Part shown: positions 23,795 to 33,002 of the stretch, piece by piece | Numbering within the stretch: position 1 is the stretch's first letter | How the letters are laid out: the number at the start of each line of letters is the position of its first letter | Assembly (NCBI GenBank): GCA_043742785.1 | Contig: JAYTXU010000048.1 | Location: forward strand, 1 to 64,000 | From: JACQCF01 sp043742785 | GTDB taxonomy: Bacteria; Omnitrophota; Gorgyraeia; Zapsychrales; Fredricksoniimonadaceae | Reading direction: 5' to 3' | DNA length: 64,000 nucleotides | The notes under the pieces: model-generated | Databases searched by the model: none | Told to the model about the DNA's origin: nothing | Seen by the model: only the letters and a program-made list of their open reading frames with translations | Program-made: the position numbers and the translations under genes

Positions 23795-25210
23795 TTATCT
23801 ATTCAATCGGCTATGATGACGGCTATACAAGAAATAAATCACTAAACCAATAGCCAGCCATACAATCAACCGCAACCACGTCTCGCTATTTAGCGAACAC
23901 ATCATCGCAAAGCACACAATAATTCCTAGGATTGGAAATATAGGTACGCATGGACAACGAAAAGGCCGCGGGGCATTGGGTTGGGTAAAACGCAGAACAA
24001 TCACTCCCCCGCAAACAATAATGAAAGCCATGAGGGTGCCGATCGAAGTCATATGGCCTAATTGGGAAATGGGTAAAAGGCCGGCACAAAGACCAACAAT
24101 AATCATAAAGATCAAATTGGATTTCCAAGGCGTCTTAAACTTAGGATGAATATCAGAAAAAATCTTCGGCAATAACCCGTCCCGTGACATCGAATAAAAA
24201 ACTCTTGATTGTCCTAGAAGCATCACCAAAATCACCGACGTAAATCCCATAATAATCCCAAGCTTAATCATCATTTGAAGCCAGGGATACGGAGTCATAT
24301 TAATTGCGGTGATGACAGGTGTTATCCCAGCGCCCATCTGCTTATAATTAACCATCCCCGTTAAGACATAAGAAAAGGCTAAATAAAGAATCGTGCAGAT
24401 AACAAGTGAACCTAAAATCCCTATGGGAATATCCCGAGAAGGCTTCTTAGATTCTTGAGCCGCTGTCGACACCGAATCAAATCCGATGTAGGCAAAAAAG
24501 ATGATCCCTGCCGCTCTCATGATCCCGCTTATACCAAATTCCCCAAATTTTCCGGTGTTAGGTGGAATAAACGGATGATGATTTTCTGGTTTAATATAAT
24601 GCACGCCAACAGCAATAAACGTTATAACAACCGCCATTTTAATGACCACAATGACCGCATTAACATTAGCCGATTCTTTAATACCCAGTATTAAAAGGAT
24701 TGAAATACCAACAATAATGCCGACCGCGGGAATATTAATAATACCTGGCGTCGGATCAAAAGGACATGCCGTAAATTGAGACGGCAAGTTGATATTAAAG
24801 ACCTTCAGGAATTCAGTGACATATCCTGACCACGCAACAGCAACGACAGCGGAAGCAACGGCATATTCTAAAATAAGGTCCCACCCAATAATCCAAGCAA
24901 TAAACTCCCCCATCGTTGCGTAGGCATAGGTATAGGCGCTTCCAGCCACCGGAATCATGGAAGCTAATTCACTGTAACACATGCCGGCAAAGGCGCAGCC
25001 AATCCCAGCTACAACAAACGAAAGCACAACCGCAGGGCCGGCATTTTGAGCAGCCGCAATACCCGTTAGAGAAAAAAGACCTGCTCCAATAATAGCTCCA
25101 ATCCCTAAGGCAATCAGACTTTTAGGACCTAACGTCTTCTTTAAAGTATGCTCTCCATCTTCAGATTCATTGACAATTCGATTAATGGGCTTACACACGA
25201 ATAGATTCAT
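23795..25210 (-). CDS. APC-family amino-acid permease
   Basis: A 471-residue inner-membrane transporter with about 12-13 helices. The first helix region SLIALGIGAIIGAGLFSLTG is the diagnostic APC superfamily motif, followed by GPAVVLSFVVAGIGCAFAG and the ASMIPVAGSAYTYAY segment of the cationic amino-acid transporter (CAT/YfnA-like) group. GFDSVSTAAQE is also typical. The substrate cannot be read reliably; basic or neutral amino acids are likely. The start was set at the ATG at 25210 (AAAGG about 7 nt upstream) rather than 25225. The gene ends a few bases beyond the right end of the RAYT element. Confidence 0.9.
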   Translation of the reverse strand: MNLFVCKPINRIVNESEDGEHTLKKTLGPKSLIALGIGAIIGAGLFSLTGIAAAQNAGPAVVLSFVVAGIGCAFAGMCYSELASMIPVAGSAYTYAYATMGEFIAWIIGWDLILEYAVASAVVAVAWSGYVTEFLKVFNINLPSQFTACPFDPTPGIINIPAVGIIVGISILLILGIKESANVNAVIVVIKMAVVITFIAVGVHYIKPENHHPFIPPNTGKFGEFGISGIMRAAGIIFFAYIGFDSVSTAAQESKKPSRDIPIGILGSLVICTILYLAFSYVLTGMVNYKQMGAGITPVITAINMTPYPWLQMMIKLGIIMGFTSVILVMLLGQSRVFYSMSRDGLLPKIFSDIHPKFKTPWKSNLIFMIIVGLCAGLLPISQLGHMTSIGTLMAFIIVCGGVIVLRFTQPNAPRPFRCPCVPIFPILGIIVCFAMMCSLNSETWLRLIVWLAIGLVIYFLYSRHHSRLNR

Positions 25211-25300
25211 CGGGTAACCTTTCATTGATGGGTTAGAACAATTAAATCATTTCTATTGTATCTGTAGGAATTTGGTTGGGAATAGTAAAATGGAGAAGTT

Positions 25301-25678
25301 TTAAATCTGACTCAATCTTAAAACTTCTTGAATCTTAGCTACTAAATCAGGAGGATTAAAAGGTTTAAGTATCACGTGTTTAACCCTACACATTTTAAGC
25401 ATCAGTACATGTTCTTTTTCAGTAAAATATCCTGTAATCGCAATAATAGGAATTGCTGAAGTCATATAAGAATTTTGCAATTCATTAGAAATCTGAAAAC
25501 CATTCTTGGGTTTCATCCTTAAATCCAAAAGAACAATATCTGGCTTAAATTGACAAGCCGTTTCAAAAGCTAATGCACTATTAGCAACCAATTCAACCTC
25601 ATAACTGTAAGAAGATAACACATCTTTTAACTCCTCAAGCATTTGCACATCATCATCAACAACCAAAATCTTGACCAT
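25301..25678 (-). CDS. single-domain response regulator (REC only)
   Basis: A receiver-only protein starting MVKILVVDDDVQMLEELKDV, with the acidic pair DDD, the phospho-acceptor Asp in IVLLDLRMKPKNG, the conserved Thr in PIIAITGY and the Lys in VILKPFNPPDL. No output domain follows, so it would act by protein contact as CheY or Spo0F do. The start is uncertain: the ATG at 25678 has GGAGG 13 nt upstream, while an ATG at 25744 lies 7 nt after a TATACT and would give a leaderless 147-residue form. It is third in line after the REC-AraC and kinase genes and likely part of the same phosphorelay. Confidence 0.85.
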   Translation of the reverse strand: MVKILVVDDDVQMLEELKDVLSSYSYEVELVANSALAFETACQFKPDIVLLDLRMKPKNGFQISNELQNSYMTSAIPIIAITGYFTEKEHVLMLKMCRVKHVILKPFNPPDLVAKIQEVLRLSQI

Positions 25679-25798
25679 AGAGTTTTTCTTTCCTCCTTGA
25701 TGCTGCTCTTGAAATTCCTTCTGATATTTAGTCAAAATAACCATGCTTTAAGTATACACAATTCAATGACTTACACCATGACCAAACTCCCATTTATT

Positions 25799-28207
25799 CT
25801 AACTTTTTTCTACCTTGAACTGGATCTGCTTGATAGGAAGAACAATAGTAACCTCTGTGCCCTCGCCTTTAGAACTTTGCACTTCTAGTCGTCCACGATG
25901 TAAATTAATAATTTCATTAGAAATCGTCAAACCAAGTCCCGTCCCCTTAGACTTAGTCGTAAAGAATGGACGAAAAATTTTTTCCAAATCTTCTTTATCA
26001 ATCCCTACTCCGTTATCTTTAACCTTTACCTTGATCATTTGTTCTTGTTCTTGAACCTCAAGAACAATGTTTTCTCCCGTTGCAAGTGCCGATTGATAAG
26101 CATTATTAAGCACATTAACCAACACTTCTCTGATCTGATTACTATCAGCTTCAATCATAAAATCTTCTTGTACCTTATAAGCTTTCTCAATCACTATATT
26201 TGATTCATAAAACTGAGCACTAAGATTATTCACACATTCATCCAATAAATCTAAAATCCTGAAAGATTCAAGAATAGGCATTTTAATATGAGAATAGCTT
26301 AAGAGATTATCAATAATTCGATCCCCCTCCCAGACTTTCTTTTGGATATTTTCAATATGATGATCATTGGCCAATTCTTTATGTTTATTCTTCAAGTTAT
26401 GAGCTGCCATTTGAATAACTCCAAGCGGCGTACGTAATTCATGAGCTACAATAGCCGCTAATGTCCCTATGTCTGCCAAACGAGTTGCTTGTACTAATTC
26501 ATTCTTTAACATATCTTCTGCTTTCTTTCGTTCTGTAATATCAACAGCCACACCTAAAACACAAGGCAAATCGCTTCCAATTTCCTGAAATGGAATTTTA
26601 ATTGTTGTCAGATATCTCTCATGACCTTTTGAATCTGTAATAACTTCTTCGGGAATAAATTTAGGTTCCCCCGAACGTATAACCTCTAGGTCATCTTTAA
26701 GAAAATGTTCCACCTCTTCCTTACTTTTGTTAAAATCAGCATCCGTCTTTCCAATAATATCTTGAATAGTTGTCCCATAAGCTTCTGCTATTGCTTGATT
26801 CACCAAAACAAAACGACCTAAAACATCTTTAGCAAAAATAAAATTAGGAACTAAATCAATAATTTGTCTTAATCGCTGCTCACTAATTTGAATCAGCTGT
26901 TCTGTATTATTGCGCTCCGTTACATCCCGATAATTAACAACAATCGCTCTAATTGCCGAATCTAATAATAAATTCTTGCCGGAACCCTCAACCATACGCC
27001 ACATGCCGTCCTTATGCTTAGTGCGTATTTTAAAATCAACATTTTTCCTTGGATGGCTTAAAACATTAAGAAATTCCTGTCTCCCGTAAGAAATATCGTC
27101 TGGGTGAACAAGCTCAAATATATTGCGCCCTTCATATTCATGCTTTTGATATCCGAGCACTTTCTCAACAGCAGGGCTGCTGTATAAAACAATCCCCTCC
27201 ATATTCAATAAAACAATCATCTCCAAACTATTTTCCACCAAGGCTTTAAAATGCTCATGAGAACGCTCTAATTCTTGTTGAGCAAATTTACGTTCAGCTG
27301 TTAAAGCTAAGAAAACCATCCCTGAAATAGAAACAACAATCGTAAAAATCTGAAGTAAAATGAAAGATGTTTTTAGATCATACTCATTACTAATAAATGG
27401 CCCGCCACCATTAACAGTTCCCCATATTGTAAAAATAAAAATTAAGAGATTAGCAACAACGTATGTTCTCGGAGAAAAACGATACGCCGCCCAGATAACA
27501 AACGGTACAATAAGAAAAGCTACCGGCATATGCGCTCTGCTAATAGACGAAGAAGGACTAAAAATAATAAAATGAGAAATCCCTAATAACACAAAGAACA
27601 CTGACGCTTCGAACCGTCTAGGAGAATACTTTAATTTTCGTATTTTAGAGATAAAAGGAATAATACAAGGAGTGATAATAAATATCCCCCCCACATTTGC
27701 AAACCACCAGCTTAACCAAAGCTGATGATATAAATGAAATGGAGTCAAATGATTAAGAACTAACACAGCTACCCCAACAGTTGCACTAATCGCAGAAGCG
27801 AAAGCAGCTATAGCTAGAAATATTGGTATATGTTTAATATGATTAAAGAATTCATCCCATTTAACAAAACGTTTAATCAAGAGACTAGCCACTACTCCTT
27901 CTAAGAACATCCCCCCGGCCACAGCAGCGCTAGCCAGAAGAATCATCGGCCACGATAAAGGAGAATGAATAAAAAATGTAATCTCTAATAAAAAAGCTCC
28001 CAACCAAATTCCTGGAAAAATATATTCACCCAAAAACAAGAATCCAGCTAATGCAATCCCTGAGGGAATCCAGATGGGACAAACATTGGTTCCTTTAAAA
28101 GCCAGCTGCAAGGTCAACAGGGCGCTTAAATAAAAAACCAAAGGCACCCCAAGGACTATAACGCCCTTTTGGAAGAACCATTTGAAATCACGCTTTGAAT
28201 TACGCAT
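25799..28207 (-). CDS. MASE1-PAS-PAS sensor histidine kinase
   Basis: An 802-residue membrane kinase. The first 300 or so residues contain about eight helices with the MASE1-type segment LQLAFKGTNVCPIWIPSGIALA. Two PAS domains follow (FKALVENSLEMIVLLNMEGI and RQIIDLVPNFIFAKDVLGRF), each ending in a PAC-like part. The dimerisation domain has the phospho-His in IVAHELRTPLGVIQM. The ATPase domain has NVLNNAYQSA (N box), VKDNGVGIDKEDLEKIF (G1) and KGTGLGLTISNEI (G2). It overlaps the upstream REC-AraC gene by 8 bp. The ligand sensed by MASE1 is unknown. Confidence 0.92.
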   Translation of the reverse strand: MRNSKRDFKWFFQKGVIVLGVPLVFYLSALLTLQLAFKGTNVCPIWIPSGIALAGFLFLGEYIFPGIWLGAFLLEITFFIHSPLSWPMILLASAAVAGGMFLEGVVASLLIKRFVKWDEFFNHIKHIPIFLAIAAFASAISATVGVAVLVLNHLTPFHLYHQLWLSWWFANVGGIFIITPCIIPFISKIRKLKYSPRRFEASVFFVLLGISHFIIFSPSSSISRAHMPVAFLIVPFVIWAAYRFSPRTYVVANLLIFIFTIWGTVNGGGPFISNEYDLKTSFILLQIFTIVVSISGMVFLALTAERKFAQQELERSHEHFKALVENSLEMIVLLNMEGIVLYSSPAVEKVLGYQKHEYEGRNIFELVHPDDISYGRQEFLNVLSHPRKNVDFKIRTKHKDGMWRMVEGSGKNLLLDSAIRAIVVNYRDVTERNNTEQLIQISEQRLRQIIDLVPNFIFAKDVLGRFVLVNQAIAEAYGTTIQDIIGKTDADFNKSKEEVEHFLKDDLEVIRSGEPKFIPEEVITDSKGHERYLTTIKIPFQEIGSDLPCVLGVAVDITERKKAEDMLKNELVQATRLADIGTLAAIVAHELRTPLGVIQMAAHNLKNKHKELANDHHIENIQKKVWEGDRIIDNLLSYSHIKMPILESFRILDLLDECVNNLSAQFYESNIVIEKAYKVQEDFMIEADSNQIREVLVNVLNNAYQSALATGENIVLEVQEQEQMIKVKVKDNGVGIDKEDLEKIFRPFFTTKSKGTGLGLTISNEIINLHRGRLEVQSSKGEGTEVTIVLPIKQIQFKVEKS

Positions 28208-28910
28208 ACTTATCTCGGTATTCCTTAGGAGTTAATCCCTTAATACGTTTAAAAACACGAACAAATGATTCCAAATTTTCATACCCAAATTTATTAGATA
28301 ATTCACTAATACTAAAATCAGTTTGAATAAGAAGCTTACTTGCTTCCTTAATTTTTATCTTAAGGCGATATTCGTTAAATCCTTGGCCTGTTTTTTCTTT
28401 AAATATACGACTGAAATACTTAGGACTTAAACAAATTTGATTAGCCACATCCTCAAGAGTTATTTTCTTATCAAAATTACGTTCAATAAATGCTTGAGCG
28501 AGTTTAATTTTTGCCTCAACACCATGGGGATTTTTAAAACTTCTAAGAGTTTTTGAAGAAAGTATCGTTCGAACTGTTTCTAAGAATTGGTTAACATCAA
28601 ATGGTTTTTCTATGTAATCATCCGCGTGCGCTTTGAGGGCTTCAATGGCTATATCTTTAGAACTTTTACCGGTGAGAATAATGATACTAAGAGCAGGTTT
28701 GAGTGTTTTGATCTGTCGCAATACATCAAGGCCTGACATATTAGGCATCATCACATCCAAAACAACCAAATCAATCGCGTTAGGCTTCTTTAAAATACTC
28801 AACGCCTCAAACCCATTGGCCGCTTCGATCACTTGATAATCAAAAAGACATTCACGCATCTCTTGGCGAAATTCTGAATCATCATCAACGATCAAAATTT
28901 GATAAGCCAT
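28200..28910 (-). CDS. response regulator with AraC-type DNA-binding domain
   Basis: A 236-residue protein. The REC domain (residues about 3-115) has MAYQILIVDDDSEF, the phospho-acceptor Asp in LVVLDVMMPNMSGLDVL, the Thr in IIILTGKSS and the Lys in YIEKPFDV. The C-terminal AraC/XylS helix-turn-helix pair includes ITLEDVANQICLSPKYFSRI and ISELSNKFGYENLESFVRVF, ending GLTPKEYRDKY. It is the first gene of the three-gene signalling unit. A perfect-arm inverted repeat lies at its predicted transcription start, suggesting autoregulation. Confidence 0.93.
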   Translation of the reverse strand: MAYQILIVDDDSEFRQEMRECLFDYQVIEAANGFEALSILKKPNAIDLVVLDVMMPNMSGLDVLRQIKTLKPALSIIILTGKSSKDIAIEALKAHADDYIEKPFDVNQFLETVRTILSSKTLRSFKNPHGVEAKIKLAQAFIERNFDKKITLEDVANQICLSPKYFSRIFKEKTGQGFNEYRLKIKIKEASKLLIQTDFSISELSNKFGYENLESFVRVFKRIKGLTPKEYRDKYA

Positions 28911-28939
28911 TTCTTACAAGATCCTTTTGAGCTTTAAAG

Positions 28940-28987
28940 AAGTATTTTAATACTTTTAGTATACACCTAAGCTAATTAAGAATCCAA
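28940..28987 (-). promoter_or_regulatory. promoter and palindromic site of the REC-AraC operon
   Basis: On the minus strand TTGGAT (28982-28987, inside the 3' end of tag), an 18-nt spacer and TATACT (28958-28963). Directly downstream lies the inverted repeat AAGTATT-N2-AATACTT (28940-28955), placed where a repressor or autoregulator would block initiation. Confidence 0.5.
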
Positions 28988-29554
28988 CTTCTCAGAATAG
29001 AGGAAACAATCCTTGGTATGATCATTAACCATGCCTACAGCCTGCATAAAAGCATATATAATCGTAGACCCGACAAAATTGAAACCTCTTTTTTTAAAAT
29101 CTATGCTAATTTGATCGGATAGTGGGATGTGGGCAGGCAAATCTTTGAAATGTTTAAAACTTCTTTTTATGGGTTTACCCTTCACATAGTCCCAAATATA
29201 ACTGTCAAAAGAACCAAACTCCTTTTGAACTTCTAAAAAAGCCTTAGCATTACGAATGGCTGATGCGATCTTCAAACGATTACGAATAATACCTTCATTA
29301 GACAAAAGCCCTGCTATCTTCTTTTGATCATAGCGAGATACTTTTCGAACATCAAAATTATCAAAAGCCTTGCGATAATTTTCTCTCTTCTTTAAAACAG
29401 TCAGCCAGCTTAAACCTGCCTGAGCTCCTTCCAAAATCAAGAATTCAAAAAGCAGGCGATCATCATGAACAGGCCTTCCCCACTCTTGATCGTGATATTG
29501 AATATAAATAGCGTCTTGTGTGCACCACCCGCAACGGTTTATTTCTTTATTCAT
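28976..29554 (-). CDS. tag: DNA-3-methyladenine glycosylase I
   Basis: A 192-residue base-excision repair enzyme of the Tag family (HhH-GPD superfamily). Family features: N-terminal zinc ligands in RCGWCTQDAIYIQYHDQEWG, then PVHDDRLLFEFLILEGAQAG, LSWLTVLKKRENYRKAFDNF, and the C-terminal GFNFVGSTIIYAFMQAVGMV followed by the zinc-binding His-x3-Cys (DHTKDCF). Length is standard. Read on its own, between the AraC-type regulator and the DUF3332 gene; the promoter of the downstream operon overlaps its last codons. Confidence 0.95.
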   Translation of the reverse strand: MNKEINRCGWCTQDAIYIQYHDQEWGRPVHDDRLLFEFLILEGAQAGLSWLTVLKKRENYRKAFDNFDVRKVSRYDQKKIAGLLSNEGIIRNRLKIASAIRNAKAFLEVQKEFGSFDSYIWDYVKGKPIKRSFKHFKDLPAHIPLSDQISIDFKKRGFNFVGSTIIYAFMQAVGMVNDHTKDCFLYSEKLDS

Positions 29555-29587
29555 AAATACTCCTTCTTACTCTCTCTACTTTAAAGA

Positions 29588-29623
29588 AAAGGGCAGATAG
29601 CTTGATTCAACTATCCGCCCTTT
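29588..29623 (-). terminator. Rho-independent terminator after the DUF3332 gene
   Basis: On the minus strand AAAGGGCGGATAG pairs with CTATCTGCCCTTT (13 bp with one G-U), loop about 10 nt, followed by TCTTTAAAG. It ends the DUF3332 transcript before tag. Confidence 0.75.
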
Positions 29624-29641
29624 ATGATGAATTCTAAACGA

Positions 29642-30145
29642 TTATTTCTTTAAATACTTTTCTTTCAATAAAGCGATTTGACCAGCAGGATACTCTTTAA
29701 TGAGTTTACCTTCGCCGTTATAAATAGCCACATCACCGCTGTTATTTTGAACAGAAGAATACAAAACCTTTCCACTTTCACTCTTAGCAACAACACTAGT
29801 GTTTGAGCGTTCAAAAATAACACCATGATTACCTGCAGAAGCTACATGCACCTGCTCAGTCTTAGAATTATAACTAATCGCAACACCGCTCTGTTTTTGA
29901 GCTGCGGACATCTCAACAGGATTCTTCCCTGTCCAGAATTCGATCGAATTAAAAACAATAGCATCTGCAAATGTTGCTAAACCATAAATAGGCGTAATAG
30001 CCACCAACAAAAAGCAAAGTTCATCCGCCCACTTATCTGTTTGAGAACGATGCCAATTATAAACCTTGTGTGTAAGATTAAAAGGACCTGTACATCCAAC
30101 AGCTAGAAATGCAAAGACCATTAATGAAGCTACGATTTTCTTCAT
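29642..30145 (-). CDS. DUF3332 family lipoprotein
   Basis: A 167-residue lipoprotein (MKKIVASLMVFAFLAVGCTG, lipobox LAVGC). The segment FNLTHKVYNWHRSQTDKWAD, one central hydrophobic helix (ELCFLLVAITPIYGLATFAD) and NSIEFWTGKNPVEM are the recognisable DUF3332 core. A C-terminal beta-rich region (VHVASAGNHGVIFE, then KVLYSSVQNNSGDVAIYN) follows. Function unknown. It is read alone and followed by a good terminator. Confidence 0.8.
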   Translation of the reverse strand: MKKIVASLMVFAFLAVGCTGPFNLTHKVYNWHRSQTDKWADELCFLLVAITPIYGLATFADAIVFNSIEFWTGKNPVEMSAAQKQSGVAISYNSKTEQVHVASAGNHGVIFERSNTSVVAKSESGKVLYSSVQNNSGDVAIYNGEGKLIKEYPAGQIALLKEKYLKK

Positions 30146-30220
30146 ACACTCTCCTTATTATCCCTCTGACCTGGGATTTCCTACTGGTTTTGGTTAACCT
30201 TCTTTTAAATTCTAAAAAGA

Positions 30221-31009
30221 CTAAACTAATATCTCTTGGACATGGTCATTAAAATGCTGTAAAAAAGTAAACCGATTAAAATTACCAATAAACTTAGCCC
30301 CTCCTGTTTCTTTACAAACCCGGGATTCATTATCGATAATTTGCCAATGAGCGTCGCCATTTACCAAATCCATAGGCGATAAATAAACATAGGTTAAAAT
30401 TTTTATATTATGAAGACAATGAAAACATCTCAACGCCCCAACAATCTCTTTTGTCTGGGCCCTATCACTCATTCTTAAATCTAATAAAATAATATGAGGA
30501 GACATTAAAAAAGCTTTTTGAAGAGTATCCAAAGAATTATCAGCCATAGAAACCAAATATTTCTTAGCTATTAGAATATTGCTCATTTGTTCTACTACCA
30601 ACCGATTATTCCCACTGATTAAAACTTTGATATACTCTTTCTTTTGCAAGTCTATATTAATATTTTTTATTTTCTCTACTAAGAGATTAATATCATCCGT
30701 TTTATCTATGAAATGCTCAACACCCAGTGCAAAAAAGGCATCTTTAAATAATTGTTTATCCGTAATAATAATAACAGGAATGCGACGGGTATCTTCTCTC
30801 TTCTTTAAAGCATCATAAAGGTCAACTCCATCCATATGGGGCATGACCACATCTGTTATAATCAAATGAACAGGGTGCTGCTCAACAATCTTTAACGCCT
30901 CAATACCGTTACCTGCCAATAAAACATGATACCCTCTCTTTTGGAGAGTCCTTTGGACTAAAAGAGAGCTTCCTCTATCATCTTCCACTAGTAAGATTGT
31001 ACGAATCAT
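30221..31009 (-). CDS. two-receiver response regulator (second receiver degenerate)
   Basis: A 262-residue protein made of two REC-like domains and no DNA-binding part. REC1 (residues 1-115) is complete: TILLVEDDRGSS, phospho-acceptor in LIITDVVMPHMDGVDL, Thr in PVIIITDKQ, Lys in HFIDKTDD. REC2 (about 125-245) keeps the strand pattern and an Asp in IILLDLRMSDRAQTK. It has lost the N-terminal acidic pair (VLISGNNRLVV) and the usual Lys, so it is probably a non-phosphorylated interaction domain. It lies near the competence genes with no clear partner kinase. Confidence 0.82.
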   Translation of the reverse strand: MIRTILLVEDDRGSSLLVQRTLQKRGYHVLLAGNGIEALKIVEQHPVHLIITDVVMPHMDGVDLYDALKKREDTRRIPVIIITDKQLFKDAFFALGVEHFIDKTDDINLLVEKIKNINIDLQKKEYIKVLISGNNRLVVEQMSNILIAKKYLVSMADNSLDTLQKAFLMSPHIILLDLRMSDRAQTKEIVGALRCFHCLHNIKILTYVYLSPMDLVNGDAHWQIIDNESRVCKETGGAKFIGNFNRFTFLQHFNDHVQEILV

Positions 31010-31036
31010 ATCTTCCTTAAGAGGTGTTAAATTGTT

Positions 31037-32581
31037 CTATGGTTTTGAGGCGGCGTTTTTTGGAATGACTAAGTATACTATTATAATAACGCCATAGTAA
31101 AGAAAAACATAAAATAATGTCCAATTATGAATATAAATATGCCCTCCTGGAATTTGAGCAAACCAAGAAATTAGAATAAGCATAAAGTTAAAAACGGCTT
31201 TCAAAGCACCTGCAAAGGCAGGTGCCGCAATAGGACAACAAAGTCCTAAACCCACCACTCCCAAACCTAGAACAATAACTGAATCAGCTAAAATGACTAC
31301 GGGAATATTAGCAATAATAGCAATGAATGAAACAATTTCAAACTCATACGCAATCATAGCGCTGATACCTATCCAAGCGATAAGTGAGATGAAGAATGCC
31401 TGAGCCAAATATTTTAGAATAGGGAATTTAATATATTCTTTTATCAATAATTGAATAATTGGATTAAAGAGAACTATAATAGCTACACAGATAAAAGAGA
31501 GTTGGAATCCTACATCAAAAAGATTTAAAGGATTAAGTAAGAATAAAATTAAAGCTGCTACCCCTAAAGAATTAACAGCATCCGCTTCATGTTCTAAACA
31601 GAAACTACTTAAAATAACAATCGCCATTAAAACAGACCGAACAACCGATGCGCTCCAACCGCTTATCAATGCATAAACTAACAAAAAGACACCTGTCAAA
31701 ATGAATTGCAAAACCCTAGGAAAACGGAGAACTTTTAGAATAAATAAAACAATAGCACTGATGATAGCCATATTCATTCCGCTAATTGCTAAAATATGAG
31801 AAGTCCCTGTTTTGCTAAAAAGCGCATACATATCTTTAGTGAGGAACGAACGGTCTCCTAACACCATAGCTTGAATCATTCCCGCTTCTTGAACCTCCAA
31901 ATACTGCGCTAATACAGCTTTAAATTTATGTTTAATTTTAAACGACAAATCTACAAACCATTGCCCTTGATGACGAGAAACAATTATAACCTTTTTATAT
32001 TTACCAACGCTTAAATTTAGAAATATCCCGTGATCCTCCAAATACTGCTGATAAGAAAACTTGACTGAAGAACCAGTAAACGCCTTATATAAAGACCCCT
32101 CTACTATTAGATGATCCCCGTAATTTAAAAAAACCGTTCCAAAGAAATTAACCAGAATTCGCCCTGTTGCTACTTGCCAATGCCCCTTTAAATTTATTCT
32201 AGAGACTTTTAACTCAAAAACCTTTTTACTGCCAAAAGTTGTTGTTTTTGTCTGTACATCAGAATCAATAACCCCTTCAACAGCGCTTAATTTTTTTTGA
32301 TCCTGATAGGAGAGAAAGCTAACATGATTAGAAGGAAAGAGATAAAAACTTTGAAAATTAAAAGCCCCCAAAGATAAGACAGCTAAATATAAAAAAAATA
32401 TAAAATACTTATTTCTTACAAGACTTAAAATAATAAAGACACCACTCAAAATACTCCATAGTGGCCAACTCCATGAACCATATCGCCCCAAATAAATACC
32501 TAAGCCCATGGCTAAAGCCAAATAAAAACATGGTCGATGGGTAAATTGTTTAAATTTTAAAATATTGGATAAGACGTTCAT
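31037..32581 (-). CDS. comEC: ComEC/Rec2-type competence channel protein lacking the C-terminal nuclease domain
   Basis: A 514-residue inner-membrane protein. An N-terminal DUF4131-like region with helices and a soluble OB-like part (RILVNFFGTVFLNYGDHLIV) is followed by the Competence domain: MVLGDRSFLTKDMYALFSKT, then GTSHILAISGMNMAIISAI and GWSASVVRSVLMA. In transformable bacteria this forms the channel for single-stranded DNA. Many ComEC proteins (about 750 residues) also carry a metallo-beta-lactamase-like C-terminal domain; it is absent here. The gene starts inside the last 32 bp of comEA. Confidence 0.9.
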   Translation of the reverse strand: MNVLSNILKFKQFTHRPCFYLALAMGLGIYLGRYGSWSWPLWSILSGVFIILSLVRNKYFIFFLYLAVLSLGAFNFQSFYLFPSNHVSFLSYQDQKKLSAVEGVIDSDVQTKTTTFGSKKVFELKVSRINLKGHWQVATGRILVNFFGTVFLNYGDHLIVEGSLYKAFTGSSVKFSYQQYLEDHGIFLNLSVGKYKKVIIVSRHQGQWFVDLSFKIKHKFKAVLAQYLEVQEAGMIQAMVLGDRSFLTKDMYALFSKTGTSHILAISGMNMAIISAIVLFILKVLRFPRVLQFILTGVFLLVYALISGWSASVVRSVLMAIVILSSFCLEHEADAVNSLGVAALILFLLNPLNLFDVGFQLSFICVAIIVLFNPIIQLLIKEYIKFPILKYLAQAFFISLIAWIGISAMIAYEFEIVSFIAIIANIPVVILADSVIVLGLGVVGLGLCCPIAAPAFAGALKAVFNFMLILISWFAQIPGGHIYIHNWTLFYVFLYYGVIIIVYLVIPKNAASKP

Positions 32582-32885
32582 ATCTTTGTGGTGACATTCC
32601 TCTCGCCTGCTTTAACGGCTCAAGACTGGTAAAAACACCCTTACTATGTCGATATTTTAGAATAAACTCCGCTGTCTTAGGACCAATGCCTGGAACCTTC
32701 AGCAAATCTTCTACACTAGCTTGATTAATATTAATAGCAGTAACCAAAGACTTCTTTTGAGTGCTGTGAAGCCAATCAAAAGCCCTTAAGTTCTTTTGCA
32801 AGCCAATATTGACCATACTGCCAACAAAAACAATCACACAAATACCCAAAACAACAGCCTTCTCTTGAGGAGTTAAATGAAACAC
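32550..32885 (-). CDS. comEA: ComEA-like helix-hairpin-helix DNA-binding protein
   Basis: A 111-residue protein with an N-terminal membrane anchor (VVLGICVIVFVGSMVNIG) and a C-terminal HhH domain: AININQASVEDLLKVPGIGP, KTAEFILKYRHSKGVF, ending RYERLIQYF. ComEA binds incoming DNA outside the inner membrane. The 32-bp overlap with comEC in another frame indicates tight coupling. No Gram-positive SLBB domain is present, which fits a diderm-type short ComEA. Confidence 0.88.
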   Translation of the reverse strand: MFHLTPQEKAVVLGICVIVFVGSMVNIGLQKNLRAFDWLHSTQKKSLVTAININQASVEDLLKVPGIGPKTAEFILKYRHSKGVFTSLEPLKQARGMSPQRYERLIQYFKI

Positions 32886-32917
32886 AATCTATCATTTCTT
32901 AAATTTGGGGAGTTATT

Positions 32918-32940
32918 AAATAAAAGCCATGGGGAATGGC
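32918..32940 (-). terminator. weak Rho-independent terminator after the CDF gene
   Basis: On the minus strand GCCAT-TCCCC-ATGGC (5-bp stem) is followed by TTTTATTT. The stem is short, so efficiency is uncertain. Confidence 0.45.
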
Positions 32941-33002
32941 CTAAAAAACACTCTCATCTTACCAAAAAATCTTAGCAATTCAATCTCAACTCAAAGCTTA
33001 TC

